64,000 nucleotides of DNA from Phragmites australis (lineage: Eukaryota > Streptophyta > Magnoliopsida > Poales > Poaceae), in contig NC_084936.1 of NCBI RefSeq assembly GCF_958298935.1, positions 6,517,501 through 6,581,500 on the forward strand, in the 5' to 3' direction. Numbering within the stretch: position 1 is the stretch's first letter; every line of letters begins with the position of its first letter. This document shows positions 35,020 through 46,376 of this stretch, piece by piece. The notes beneath the pieces were generated by a model that saw nothing but the letters and a program-made list of their open reading frames with translations, was not told where the DNA came from and made no database searches. Both the position numbers and the translations under genes were made by a program.

Positions 35020-36121
35020 TAGGGGTGAAAATGGTTCAGATAGTTTCCGATCAATTCGAGTTGGAATCAAAAATGGATATTTTCAGCTCGAAAATTGGAT
35101 TTGTTTTCGAAATCGGCATAACAGTTTCCGACGGAATCTGCATCAACATCGGATATCCAGAATACCTGATTGGATATTATCCGAAGCATAGTTCCAATGC
35201 TCTCAAAATTCAAAATATTATTGAAATAATCATAAAAAATTCTAAAAAAATATATGGTGTAGAGAATTCTATAATCTAGCTCTTAAAAAATTTCAATTCA
35301 AAACATGATATGAAAATTGTCTTTTTTGTTTCTCATTGTACATATCATATTTTTGTCTGAATATTTTTGTGAGAGTTAGATCATAGTATCCTCTACATCA
35401 TAAAAAAATTCAGAATTTTTCATGATAATTTCGATAGTGTTTTGAATTTTGAGACCAAGAGAACGAAGTATTCATTTTGAATTTTAAACGTGTCGCCCGT
35501 TCTCTCTCGATCGTTAGCTGTCGTACAAGGCACTGATCAAGGGCATGGATGTGATCATCTGCTGGTTCTCACCCGACCCGACGATGATGCCATGGGCGCT
35601 GTTGACGCTCGCTGCCGCTTGCAGCACAAGGCTGTGCGCCTTCGCCGTCTTCTCCTTTCCATTTGTGTATATATTATCTTTAGTATTTTACTAGCTTTGT
35701 GAGTTCGTGATGAACTAAGTTTAAATATGTGTACTAAGTCTAAATACTATGTGAAGTTATACCAATCATAACGTGTGAGCTTGTCAAGTTACGATGAACT
35801 AAGTTATGTTGTTTATTATCCAAGTGACCCAGTGTATAGATTGTATTATTTCAGCTATTGCATAGTAACTTTCTAGTATGAATATGTTCTTTGCTTTTGT
35901 TATGGTCTTACGTACAATTTGAGTGGTCTTTCATGTTCCGATAAATATTCACCGGTCGTATTCATTTTCGATCTATATTCGTTTTGTATTCATTTTTGAC
36001 ATTATCCTGATCATATTTGTATTTGAACTATCCGTATTTGAATCTATTTCCGACCAAAAAAATATGGTTTCAAATACAGTAGAGACTTGTTCTGACCAAT
36101 TCCGAGTCGTTTTCATCCCTA
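35020..36121. mobile_element. hAT-like non-autonomous DNA transposon
   Basis: The ends are inverted: TAGGGGTGAAAATGG at 35020, and the complement of CGTTTTCATCCCTA at 36108-36121. The inner ATTCGAG/CTCGGAATT sequences also pair. An imperfect 8-bp flanking repeat (CCTATGTG at 35012-35019, CCTACGTT at 36122-36129; 6 of 8 match) fits a hAT target duplication. A GC-richer insert at 35490-35690 has an open stretch (KALIKGMDVIICWFSPDP in one frame) that I do not recognise. No transposase is encoded. Confidence 0.7.
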
Positions 36122-36150
36122 CCTACGTTTAGGGTTTAGGGTTGCGGGAA

Positions 36151-39082
36151 TGTCACACCCGATTTTAAGATCAAACCGAATGTAAACTATATGTATGCCA
36201 CGATCAGTTTACACATACATATAGCAACGTCATTAGTGAAAAACAGACACAGTGCTCATTATTACAACGTTATTTATTATAAAATGACCACACGGTATAA
36301 AGAAAAAAAATACATACAGCGGAAATAAATAACAGCGCAGCGCCCACTCCTCAGGCAGTCGACCGGAAGCTCCACAAGCCTAGAACTCTGCAGCATCTTC
36401 AGGATATTCTTCAAAAACTTCACCTTTTGAAAAGCAAGCGTGGGTATTTTCAATACTCAGTAAATGGGAGAAAATATGATATGGAGGCTTAAACCAAGAT
36501 GATCTATCCTCTAGGGTTCAATTTGTGTAGAAGCCAATTTTTGCCCGAAGCTACGGAAAAGCGGTTTTTCAAAAGGAAATATGTGCAACAGATCTCCTTT
36601 AACCTCCGAGAATTCAACCATTTCTTAACCAAGGAAAAACATCCACCCAACTTAACATGTGAGGGTCAATGTCGCTCATAACTGTGAGTACGACTGAATA
36701 TTCAGTTTGACACTCTACAGAGGTTGTATACTTTACCCACGAGTCGTGACCAACTCTTTTATCGATACCTGTCGGTACCTTACACACTTCCGGGGTGTGC
36801 GCCAAGTGATCACTATGAGGCTTTTCCAAAGAGCTTCCCAGTATACACTTGCCCACTAAGGTTTCACCGCTGTACATAAGTGGAGTAACCCTCCACCCCA
36901 TAAGCCCCTCTTGTGCCAGGTAGAATCGGGAAGTACCCTTCCTTCTCTATACATCCAACTGGCTCATACAACACTGGCAGAACATCTAGTTACTTAGCCA
37001 AGCCGTACCATATAGATCTTGTGGTTGTATTGTTGTCATGGGTGGCCGCTCCACGAACCGGTCCTTAATATGGTATGGGCAAGACCACTAACCATCTAGC
37101 AATGGTAATCATCAAAAAATATCCATCCAAGGATAACCATGTCTGGAACACATAAATAGGCACACACCAACATTCTCTTCTTGTCCAAACCCTAGATTCA
37201 TTGTTGCTAATTCCCTTAACAACAACAAATATCATAACCTACTTTTATCTCAACTTTTAATTTCATAGCTCATGATTCATCACCTACATACTACATGTTT
37301 GTCTAAAAGCATGGCTAAGCCGAAACATGACATTATTGAAAAAATAGGCATCTACAAGTGTAAAACCTGTATATAAAGCTAGTGTTTGCTATACTGCCCA
37401 ATTCACCACAAAACTAGCATGCATGTTTTGTGAAGCTGACTTTAAATGAAAACTGGGCTCACAATATGGTCAAGACACTTGCCTTAGTCAAGGTGATGCA
37501 TGGTTCCTTCAAAATCTTCTTCCTGGAAATTCCTGAACTGCTCTTGAACTGATTCGTCTACACGAGCACACAATTAAACATAATAATAGTAAACCAAACA
37601 GTACTAAAGCTTGGTGAAAACCCTATAAAAATATTCTACACATCGCTACGAGAATTTGAGCACAAAGATCGCCTAAATCGGAGTTACGAGCAAAAAGTAA
37701 TGAGCGTTCGAAGTTCTAGGAGCTTTTCTATAAAACTACCACATTTAAGTGTTTATTTTTTATGGAAACTAATTGTTGCACAAGGCATTACTGATGCTGA
37801 TGTCATAAATCAAAAAGATTTATTTTAAAAGGGAAAAGGGTGTGGATCGGGTCTATATGGCCATGGACCAAGAAGAGGCTTCGATCCACGGGTCCATGGT
37901 GGACCAGAGCGACCGGCGGCGGCGCTAACGGCGGAGAGTGACCGGAGTTGGCTGGAACGGGGGCTCCGGTGGCCGAGTTTCACCGACGAGCGGTGGAAAA
38001 GAGAGAGGGAGGGCCGACGATCTTACCCCGAGCGTCAATGGGGTCGGAGCGGCGGCGAGGTGGCTAAGCGATGAGGACAAGCAGTGGAGATGGTCGGAGT
38101 GCGCTGGGGAGAAGGTTCTGATGGCCAATCGGGGACAATGACCTTCGGACTCGTGTCCAAAGTTCCCTGTGAAGCCGAAGGGGCGGTTAGTGAGGTCAGA
38201 GATGGCATGGCAATTCGAAATGGCGGCGGTGGCGACACAGCTCATCGGAGACGATGGCGACGGTGAACTAAGTGAGGAGAGAAGGTGGAAAGGTTGGATA
38301 GGGTGCGTGAAAGAACGACAAACTTTGTGGCATAGAATTTGTAGAAGGGAAGGGAGAGGGAGAGACGCATGGTCCGGTCGGACTTCATCGCTATAGATAA
38401 ACCCGCACGGGTGGAAATGGCAACGGACGACTGTTTCATGCAATTGAAGAGGGGAAAGGGCATGTGTGTGCGGCAGTTCGATGCTGTGGCAGGGAGGCAG
38501 CTCTGATTGGAAACGGTATTGGTGGTGGCGTGGGAGCGGGGATGCGAGCGGCTGGAAGAGGAAGACGAGCTGAAGCTCGCCTTGGCTCAGCGGCTCGACA
38601 GTGGCTCAGCGGCTTGAGCTGGGCCCGCAAAGCAGAGAGGGTGGGGTAGCAGCCGGCTTGCAGGGACTAGCTGGGCCAGATGGGCTTGGTCCAAACCGAG
38701 AGAAAGAGAGGGAGGACGGACGGGCCTCGGCCCATGAGAGAGAGGGAGAGGGGAGAGGGGTTTTGGACCGGATTTTAAAGGAGTTTTGGCTCGGGTCTAG
38801 TTTCTTTTATTTCTCTTTTTATTTCCTTTCTATTTCCAAATCTAATTTGAATCTAAACCGAATTCAAACGAGTTTTGAAACAATTTTCACCCAAAAAATT
38901 CAGAGAGGGAGAAAAAGGGGTATACCGTGACTACGGAGCCAGCATGAATACACAAAATCTAACCTAAGTTATTTATTTGATTTGTTAAAATTCTATTTTA
39001 TTCCTATGCTAGTGGTGATGCTATCAACTAATTTGTGGGCAAAATTTTAATAATTGACAAAGCCAAAATTTAGGGTGCTACA
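36151..39082 (+). mobile_element. 2.93-kb solo LTR, family A copy 2 (TSD GGGAA)
   Basis: It starts TGTCACACCC and ends GGTGCTACA, with a perfect 5-bp duplication GGGAA at 36146-36150 and 39083-39087. It is colinear with 9535-12575: the GTATGCCA start block, the CTCAGTAAATGGG block near 36460, ACAGAGGTTGTA near 36718, CGCTCCACGAACCGGTCC at about 37053, and CCTAAATCGGAG at about 37672. A GC-rich block (37900-38760) and AT-rich 3' end follow. Minus-strand open frames in the GC-rich block are unsupported. Confidence 0.85.
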
Positions 39083-39089
39083 GGGAAGG

Positions 39090-40516
39090 TGAAAGGGTCG
39101 GTGATGTCCTAAGAGGGGGGGGGGGTTGAATTAGGACACTTAAAACTATTTCGGCTCCAAAAACAACACAAGATAAATCTATATCAATTTCTATTTAAAT
39201 ATACTCTAGGTTTATCCAGTGTGTTTACTCTACCGATCAAAGCACTTGCAACCTATCTAAAAAGGTAAATTACAATTAAGTAAATGCGGAAACGTAAATA
39301 AGGTAGAGAGAGCAAACTTGGCACAAGGATTTTTTTCTCGTGGTATTGATGGCATGAATACCACCCCTAGTCCACGTTCGAGCTTCACAAAAGATATGCT
39401 CTCGGTCCGATCACAGCCTTTGAACCACCGAGTCACAAAGACAAGACCTCCACCTGGATGAGCCACCAAGCCACCAAGGCAAGGTCTCACCACTAGCCTC
39501 TCTTCCGGTTCCTCACCGTCATGATCACTTTGGAGCTTGAGCCACAAAGGCAAGGGTCTCCGTGTCCCCGCACAATTACCTTGCCGCCACTCCACACCAA
39601 GTCAGAGGGTCAACAAACGTGCCGGTGAGTCACCAAGACTCCAAGATGTCGACGTACCAAGAGGTACACTGTTAGATCACTCCTTGATCCACTCCCTAGG
39701 TAGCAATCACCTAGCGACTCACTCTCTAGGTCTATAAGCACTAATCACCCACTAATATTATGCTTAATCGCCTTGGATGATCACTTTAAGCACTTTGACG
39801 GCTTGGATGTCTTCTCAGGTGTATATGAATTTCTCTAGACTCCAGCACACTCAAATGACTGAGTGGAGGGGTATTTATAGCATCAAACTCGTGTAATAGC
39901 CATTAACCAACGGCTCTAAAAATTGTTAACACCGGATGATCCGGTGAGAACAATAGTACTAACACCGGATCATCCAGTGAGTACAATCTCACAAACTAGC
40001 TGTTGGAACCCCACTCAAACCTCTGTGAACACCGGATACTTCGGTGTATACTCCACATTCATCATCGAACTTTCCGGTGAGTATACCTTAGCCATCTGAG
40101 CCAACATTTTCTCTGTGTAAATTACTCCGGTGTATTCTCTGGTACACATCACTTCATCACTGGACCATCCGATGCGTTATCCTCAGCCAACCGAACCAAT
40201 GCAACCCTCTCTGAAAAATATACTCTGGTATACAAATCTTCAGAGCACCGGACCTTCCGGTGAGGTCACTGCATTATCCCCTTTGTCAACAATGCTCCGG
40301 TGCATTCATCCGATGTGTTCAAATCAATCACCGGACTATCCGGTGGGGTCTTCTGCTTCTTTTTTATCTTTGCACTGTTCATTATCCAGTGTATTGTCCG
40401 GCGTATTTCTCTTCATTATCGGACCTTCCGGCGTGTTGATTTTCGATTTTCAACAACTGCAACCTTCTCTGATGAAAATGCTTCGGTGTGTATCCTCCTA
40501 TGAGCACCGAATCATC
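39090..40516 (-). mobile_element. Truncated LTR, family B copy 2
   Basis: This is the inverted counterpart of 33404-34995. The LTR 3' end lies at 39090 (TGAAAGGGTCGG, complement of CCCTTTCA). The TATA box reads as GGGGTATTTATAGCATC at about 39868. The U3 palindromes (CCGGATGATCCGGTG, CCGGACTATCCGGTG) continue to about 40340. The expected LTR 5' terminus (CGCTACA in this orientation) is absent. Homology stops near 40516 where a polyphenol oxidase fragment begins, so the copy has lost its outer U3. An 11-G run (39115-39125) is within the conserved end. Confidence 0.75.
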
Positions 40517-41036
40517 TACGATGCGGAGTCGAAGAAGGCACTGCCGTGGATGCACAGCAAGCCAACCCCGCTGGTCCTCCGCGGCAGTCTCTCGACGCCG
40601 GCACCGACGCCGAAGCTGGCGCCGGTCTTCCCGTTGGCATTGAGAGCGGGTCAGGCCGTGGAGGTGCCAGCCATGCCGAGGCTGCACAAGGACGGGAACA
40701 AGCTGCAGGTGTTGATGATCGAGGGCATCGAGTTTGACCCTACCCATGCCGCCAAGTTCGACATGGCCATCAACCTGCCCAAAGATTTGGCCCCCAAGGT
40801 TGGGCTGCAGCACAGCGAGTATGCCGGGAGCTTCGGTAGCGTGGCAAGCTCAAGCGACACTACGGGTGGTGGCCGGACATTGGAGGGGAAGCTCACCCTC
40901 GTGCTTGACGACGTGCTAGCCGACATCGGGGCCGGCGGCGATACCGTCGACGTCATGCTAGTGCCGCGCGCGGGAGATATCAAGATCAATCTTCCCCTAG
41001 GATCCAGAATGAGGACTACTGTTGAACCACCACCTA
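40517..41036 (+). pseudogene. Polyphenol oxidase C-terminal fragment
   Basis: An open frame reads the PPO linker (ALPWMHSKPTP) and then the C-terminal KFDV domain: VLMIEGIEFDPTHAAKFDMAINLP, EYAGSFGSV, TLEGKLTLVLDDVLADIGA and VDVMLVPRAGDIKI. In intact PPO this domain follows the tyrosinase copper-binding domain and shields the active site in the latent enzyme. None of the copper-ligand histidines or the transit peptide is present. The fragment starts abruptly at the edge of the family B LTR and runs on its right into a MITE that supplies the last codons (stop at 41081-41083). It cannot be an active oxidase. The rest of the gene is not in this window. Confidence 0.8.
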
Positions 41037-41205
41037 TGCAGGGGCGGATTAGGAAAAAATATTATTGGTGTCACTCCTGTTAAAATATAGGATATTACTT
41101 ATTTATAAGTGCATTTACTAATTATGTTTAGAGTTTTACATAATATTAATATCAAATCATTGGTGTCACTTCACACTAATGATTACTGGATCCGCTTCTA
41201 CACCC
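41037..41205. mobile_element. Short MITE abutting the PPO fragment
   Basis: CAGGGGCGGATTAG at the left and the complement of CTGGATCCGCTTCTAC at the right form approximate inverted ends. ATTGGTGTCACT occurs near both ends. The GGGGCGGAT terminus is common in grass MITEs. A target duplication was not resolved. Confidence 0.5.
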
Positions 41206-41532
41206 ATATACAGTGGTGCATGTGACTGCAAACGCAAATGTTTTACTTATACCATTTCGATTGGATCATTAATAAATGAATGACTGCGTTCATACACGAT
41301 GACACTACAACAAAAAGGGCAATCCGCGATGGCTATTAGCGTCGGTTGCATGAGCCGAGTGGTCACGGATTGCCCGGCGTCCAAGAACCAACACAGATGA
41401 GTGACCATAGTGTCGGCAAATACATTTTGTGTCGGCTGATACATTTTATGTATACTGTTTTTATATTAAATATATAACGGAAATGCTGTAACTTGGACAG
41501 GACGGCCCGCTCAGCCCACAATCTATTATTGG
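41206..41532. other. Intergenic; possible CACTA-type end
   Basis: CACTACAACAAAAAGGGCAA near 41305 matches the ends of plant CACTA elements. It is followed by GTCGGTTGCATGAGCCG and GTGTCGGC, which resemble subterminal repeats. No second end was found. No gene is visible. Confidence 0.4.
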
Positions 41533-41957
41533 ATCAGTCCAAAAATATTATCTATTTGAGTTTATTTCTATATCATAGCTCACATCTCAAATGTTTTAAA
41601 CGTTCAAATTTAATGTTTTACGTTATGAAATTTTATTGAAATAATTATTTTCGTATGTTGCATCCCAAAATCTTTTGCGTACAGATCCCGAAAAAATTAT
41701 CCATTTAAGTTAAATTCTATATTTTTGCATCTATAATGTTTTAAACTTTCAAATTTAATGTTTCAGATGTTATGAAAAATTATTGCTATAGTTATTTTCG
41801 TATGTTGTATCCCGAATCTCTTGTTTTGGACCCAAAAACATTATCTATTTGAGTTAATTTCTATATTTTCGTATTTCTAATGTTTCAGATATTCAAATTT
41901 AATATTTCAGATGTTATGAAAATTTATTGCTATAGTTATTTTCGTATGTTGCACCCA
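41533..41957 (+). repeat. ~145-bp tandem repeat, 3 diverged units
   Basis: The phrase TCGTATGTTG recurs at 41651, 41798 and 41942 (spacing 147 and 144). Each unit also shares ATTATCTATTTGAGTT, TCTAATGTTT and TTCAAATTTAATGTTT. The sequence is AT-rich and non-coding. It may be subterminal repeat sequence of an unidentified DNA transposon. Confidence 0.8.
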
Positions 41958-42651
41958 TAGGGTTTCACCAAAAATATTGCGTGTAATATGGAGTGATATG
42001 TGGGAATTTTCTTCTGAAATTATAACAACTATTTTAGGGCATGTTTTTTAATATTGTAGATATTTTTTTTGATGTTACAGAAGTTAATGTTTGATGTTAC
42101 GATTAAAATATAGAGCGTCCGATATAGAAAATTTCTCAACCAACGTCCGGACGCTAGTAGGATCGAATATATAATGATTAGCTATCCATTCATGGTCAGT
42201 CACCGACCGGCTCATGGTCTGTGTCGGTAGTATAGCAAAAATAAAGTATAAGAAGACACGTGCACACGGCGGAGGGCAGAGGGCACCAAAGATTCAAACA
42301 AAAGGTTGCTCTCCAAGTTCGTATAAATTTTCCTTTTGGGAACATTTTCTCTCTTTTTTCTTTCAGAAAATTAGAAGACACACGGATATGGAGTATATAC
42401 AAAACGCAATACGCAAAAAAAGAAAAAAAATTGCGAGCCACGACGCAACGCTTGCATGCACGTACCTCACGACCACGTTCGTCTGTTTGCTCTCGTGAAT
42501 GTTGCCGGGTGACCCGGGTCGGTCGGTCGATCTGCGAGGAACCGGTTCGTCCGTACCGTAAAAGGCACGATCACGATCGGCCTGGTCCAAAGCTAAGGTA
42601 ATCTATGCCGTATGCGACACTTGTATCACGGTCAGTGTACATTCTAACATA
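41958..42651. other. Intergenic
   Basis: No gene is recognised. Open frames at 42196-42601 on both strands overlap each other and match nothing I know. The right part borders the Helitron-like element. Confidence 0.5.
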
Positions 42652-43276
42652 CTAAGTTGAGTGTCCGTGTGTTACAACAAAAATAAAATTTACATAATAT
42701 GGCATCAAACATGTGCATATATATTACTTATATCAATTGATTAAAAAGTGATTCTCTCATAAGTGTTTTTGCCCTGTAAAAATTTAATCACATGACAATT
42801 CTTTGATCAGTGTTGTTGCCCCATAAAAAGTTCAGAAGAATAAGAATGCAGATTAAGAACATGACAATTTACTTACGTTTTTGAATCTCCAAATTTCCAC
42901 CATTCAGGTTCATACCATTGTTGGCACTGAAATTGAAGTTGACATCAAAATCACTTTAATAGTGAACTAACAAGAGGTGAAGGATCCAAATCATGAAATG
43001 CAATACTATTCCTCAGTACAATACATCAACAAGACAATACAATTGATCGTGTGTCGTGCACATGCTTTCACAAGTTCATGCCACGATAGCACGTAAGGTA
43101 TTAGTTGTTAATCAAAATTATAATATTGACAATGAAACTGAACCGTTAAAAACCTACCAATGCACAAGGTTCTTGGATTGAAGAAAACACTGTATACTCA
43201 ATGCACTCTACAGCATGACCATAGCTTAAGAAGGATACACCATGTAAGCATCAACACGGTATTGACCACAAAAATG

Positions 43277-44538
43277 CTACTCCCAGGTTTCAACTGCAGC
43301 GCCAAAGAAAAACTTTGCTTTGCTAGGTAATTCTTCTGCAGCCTCTTCGTAACTTTCCTGCCCAATCATTTATTTACTATTTCATTCACACATTCCATTC
43401 TCCATAAAACAAAAGCTATATAGCTTTGCAGGGCACATTATTGATTTAAAGCTTTGACAAATCAATATCACTAAATGTTTTTGAGATACTCTAAAGCTAT
43501 ATAGGTCCAAATGACAATCAGAAACACGGTCAGATGAAACAGGGAAACAGAAAAATCAGAATAAATCTGCTGTAGTATCAGGAGTGCGTAGAAAGAGTAA
43601 ATTGCACAGTATGTCCATAGATTACAACTTTTAAAGGATGACTACAAGTAATTATGAACTGAGATATTAACAGAACCTTACAAGAAAAAAGAAGTCCTTT
43701 GTTCGCTGATTTTCGTCATCAATATTGCGATCCAAGCTATCACCTCGATTTGCACTGCAGGGTCCCAGTAGTACACTTCAGAAAGAAAATATATTCACCA
43801 AAAATAAAGAGAGAGACATATTCTAAACTAAAATCTTAGAGATACGATAGCTCAATGGTCTAGATCAGATGTAAATCTCCGACCAATACCGAAACGAATA
43901 ACTACACCCTTTTCCTCAAGCTTCTTCAGAGCATCACTGTAATTTATGTTGAGATAGAAGAATGAAGTTACACTAATGAGCTAGAACAAATCCATGTTTA
44001 CACTCAGAAACTTTAGTAACTAAATGTAAGTAGTATAAGAAGTATTCCATGTTTATTCAACAGTTTGAATTACTTCAATTTGCAGTCTCTTCAGCTAGCA
44101 CTCTCAAATTAGTCAAGTTTTCAATCACAGTCGGTCTCTTCCACTACATAGTGTTACCAGGTCTACCACTAAGAACTGCAAAACCAAAAGAATAAGAGCG
44201 GCAAACCTCTCGGCATCCACGAGCCACGGAAGGTGTTTGTCTTGAGCCGGGAGCCAAAACCAGTATAAACTCCAATGACGGCAAGAAGTTGTTGCTTCTT
44301 CTTAGAGTCTATCGCAGATGGTATACCAAGAACAAATGACAAATTAGCTCCTGTTCTCCCATAAAAAAGAACATATAGGCATTGCAACAGATTGTTGGGC
44401 TGCATTTATTCACTAATCAAAAACACCTAGGAATGTCAATCTCAAAAGAACATGTATAGCTAATTTCGCTCAAATTTCGTCCCAAATAACAAACCTTTCA
44501 CTGACCGAGTCCTCGAGCTGCTTGAGCTCGGCCTTGAG
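43277..44538 (-). pseudogene. Beta-1,3-galactosyltransferase (GT31) gene fragment
   Basis: Five exon-like blocks with intervening introns match plant GT31 hexosyltransferases. Minus-strand order: 44495-44538 (LKAELKQLEDSVSER), 44207-44350 ([14 protein letters not shown], then FRGSWMPRG), about 43879-43936 (DALKKLEEKGVVIRFGIGR), 43682-43754 (ANRGDSLDRNIDDENQRTKD), 43277-43357 (ESYEEAAEELPSKAKFFFGA, then VETWE and a stop). In whole genes the next residues lead to the DxD metal-binding motif, which is absent here. The N-terminal membrane anchor is also missing. The fragment therefore lacks the catalytic half. Introns and most splice sites are kept, so it came from genomic DNA rather than mRNA. 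It lies within the Helitron-like element. Confidence 0.8.
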
Positions 44539-44572
44539 CTAGAACAACTACATATTCTTTAAGTAGTAGAGA
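44539..44572 (-). other. Second Helitron-like 5' terminus
   Basis: On the minus strand TCTCTACTACTTAAAGAATA, then TGTAGTTGTTC, runs from 44572 directly into the TTCTAG acceptor of the first galactosyltransferase exon. It is nearly the same as the terminus at 46376 (TCTCTACTACTTAAAAACAT, then GTAGTGGTTCC). It may be an older 5' end of the same element or a second insertion. Confidence 0.5.
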
Positions 44573-45149
44573 AGTTGAGAAGAGATAGGGATAATGAGAT
44601 GTATTGATAGGTACATGTATGTAACTGCAAATAAAAAGAATTTCATTGATCAGGATCATTAATTCCAATTTTGAGATAAGAAAGTTGTTACTGCTAGATT
44701 ACCAAAAATAGTAGTAACAAAAGCACAATACATCAGCATGACCCAATTCCGAACCATGAAGGTAATGAAGCGACACACAAGGCGGTGTTCAATGATCAGA
44801 TCAACCAAGTTCCACATGGATGCTTGGCATTCTAAAGTAAGGTACTCATGAAAACATTGAGCCTATTGTGGAAAGTCTTCCGTGAACTACCAATATTGAA
44901 CCAACATACCCCATGACTGTTTTGTGAGGTCTACTAAAAATAGCGAAGTTTAGATTCAAACTGTAAACACATTATCGAAGTAATTTTCTCTCTTTTTCCT
45001 TACCTGAGATCGTCAGAGCAAATCACTGACCATGCTGCAAAAGAAGTTGTGTTCACCGACAATGCCAAAAGGAAAAGGAAAACAGATGGCATTAAAGCCA
45101 CTGATCCGGAGAACCGATCTCTGTGCCTCCCACCCAAGCAAATAACCAA

Positions 45150-46078
45150 TCCATTCACCTTATATGCAGGGACGTGAGCCGCTAGTGTGATCGGCCGTAC
45201 GACGAATCAATCCGCGGAGCCTCCTCGCACTCCTTGATGCCCTCATCGAGGCGGCAGAGCCTGATGAGCGTGGTAGCACGGTTGCCCTGGCACGCAACAT
45301 TGTTGGGGCACATGGCGAGCGCGTGGTCATACAACCTCAACGCCTTCTCGAAGCAGCCATTCTTGTACTGTTTGTTCCTAGCCTTCTTGACCTCTTTCGG
45401 GTCGGTGACCGACATGGCCCGCTTGACCATCGCGTCATCCTCGGTGGGAGCAGCGCCTCTGTTGTGCGAGCGTACAATGCTCCCGTGGTCATAGTTGGTG
45501 GTGGTCGAGCTGAGAACATCATGGCGGGTGGAGCATGGCTGGGGCAAGGGTGGCGAGGTGGTGGTGGAGCAGGAGGAGGGCAACAGCTTGGCGAGTCGGC
45601 CAGAGGGGCAGATGTTCCCTGCCAGGAGCGCGTTGGTGAGCGGCGAGGTGGCGGAGCAGGAGCAGACGATGGTACCAGAGATGAAGATGAGGGGGGGGGG
45701 GGGCAAGCTGGTGCAAGCTATGGCCCGGCGTGCGCCGCGGGGAGGGGCGTCCGAGGGGAGCGGGATCTTGCTGGAGTGGCTCCTCCGCGAGGCGAGGCCC
45801 GAGGTGGGCGTGAGGGGGGCTCAGGAGATGAAGCTGGAGGAGCTCAGGGTGGGGTGCTTGGAGGAGTGTGAAAGTGGGGAGACCGGCGAGAGCCTGCCCG
45901 ACGGGAGCGTGTCGAGCTTATCGGTGGAGGAGAGGAGGACGGTGGCGGCGAAGGCAACAGAGGGGGTGTCTGGCATTAGCGCTGGCAGGTGGTGGGACAT
46001 TCCACTGAGCACCAGGGGACGATGCTAGATCTCTCGTGGGAGACAACCTCATCGCCACACACGGTGCCATGGCATCGG
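45150..46078 (-). pseudogene. TTL-type TPR protein gene fragment (exon 1)
   Basis: The minus strand reads the first exon of a tetratricopeptide thioredoxin-like (TTL) protein. It has a Ser/Pro-rich N-terminal region (SPVSPL, RRSHSSKIPLPS, AGNICPSGRLAKLL), then the first TPR repeats: KKARNKQYKNGCFEKALRLY, PNNVACQGNRATTLI, DEGIKECEEAPRID. TTL proteins act in osmotic-stress and brassinosteroid signalling. Two in-frame stops mark it as dead: TGA near 45818 after SSSFIS, and TAG near 45180 where relatives have Gln in an AHQRL motif. A 13-base G run (45691-45703) codes an expanded Pro stretch. The remaining TPRs and the thioredoxin domain are absent. Plus-strand open frames over this GC-rich region are shadows. 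Confidence 0.8.
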
Positions 46079-46376
46079 TGGTGGAGGTGGGAGGGAAGGG
46101 AGAGGGGATGGGATGGGATGCGGCGGTGGTGGGGGTGGGAGGGAAAGGAGATGGGGACGAGATACGGCGGTGGTGCAGGTGGGAGGGATGGGATGCGACA
46201 GTGGTGGTGCAGATGGGAACAGCAGGGGAGGAGAAAGGCGAGTGAGCGTGAAGGCTTCAGGAACGGATCGCGAGGTCACATGTCGACGTTGAGTTTTGGG
46301 AGAGGGGGCAGACCACGAAATGGGGCCGACCATGTGATGGCTTCAGGAACCACTACATGTTTTTAAGTAGTAGAGA

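Larger units (their letters stand above)
42652..46376 (-). mobile_element. Helitron-like element carrying host gene fragments
   Basis: Read on the minus strand, the left boundary sequence is A then TCTCTACTACTTAAAAACAT (5' end at 46376), matching the TCTCTACTA start of grass Helitrons placed after an A. The candidate 3' end is ACACACGGACACTCAACTTAG followed by T (42652-42672 reversed), one base away from the usual CTAG|T form and similar to grass Helitron 3' tails. Between them lie exon fragments of two unrelated genes in the same direction (galactosyltransferase 43277-44538, TTL 45150-46078), the hallmark of Helitron capture. No Rep/helicase is encoded, so it would be non-autonomous. A Pack-MULE is the alternative, but no long inverted repeats were seen. 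Confidence 0.55.

Noticed and set aside
37925..38930. Open frames in solo LTR copy 2
   Set aside because: Overlapping frames on both strands in GC-rich LTR sequence. No match to known proteins.
45234..46366. Plus-strand frames of 125-182 codons rich in Gly and Glu
   Set aside because: Antisense to the TTL fragment, which has clear TPR sequence on the minus strand.
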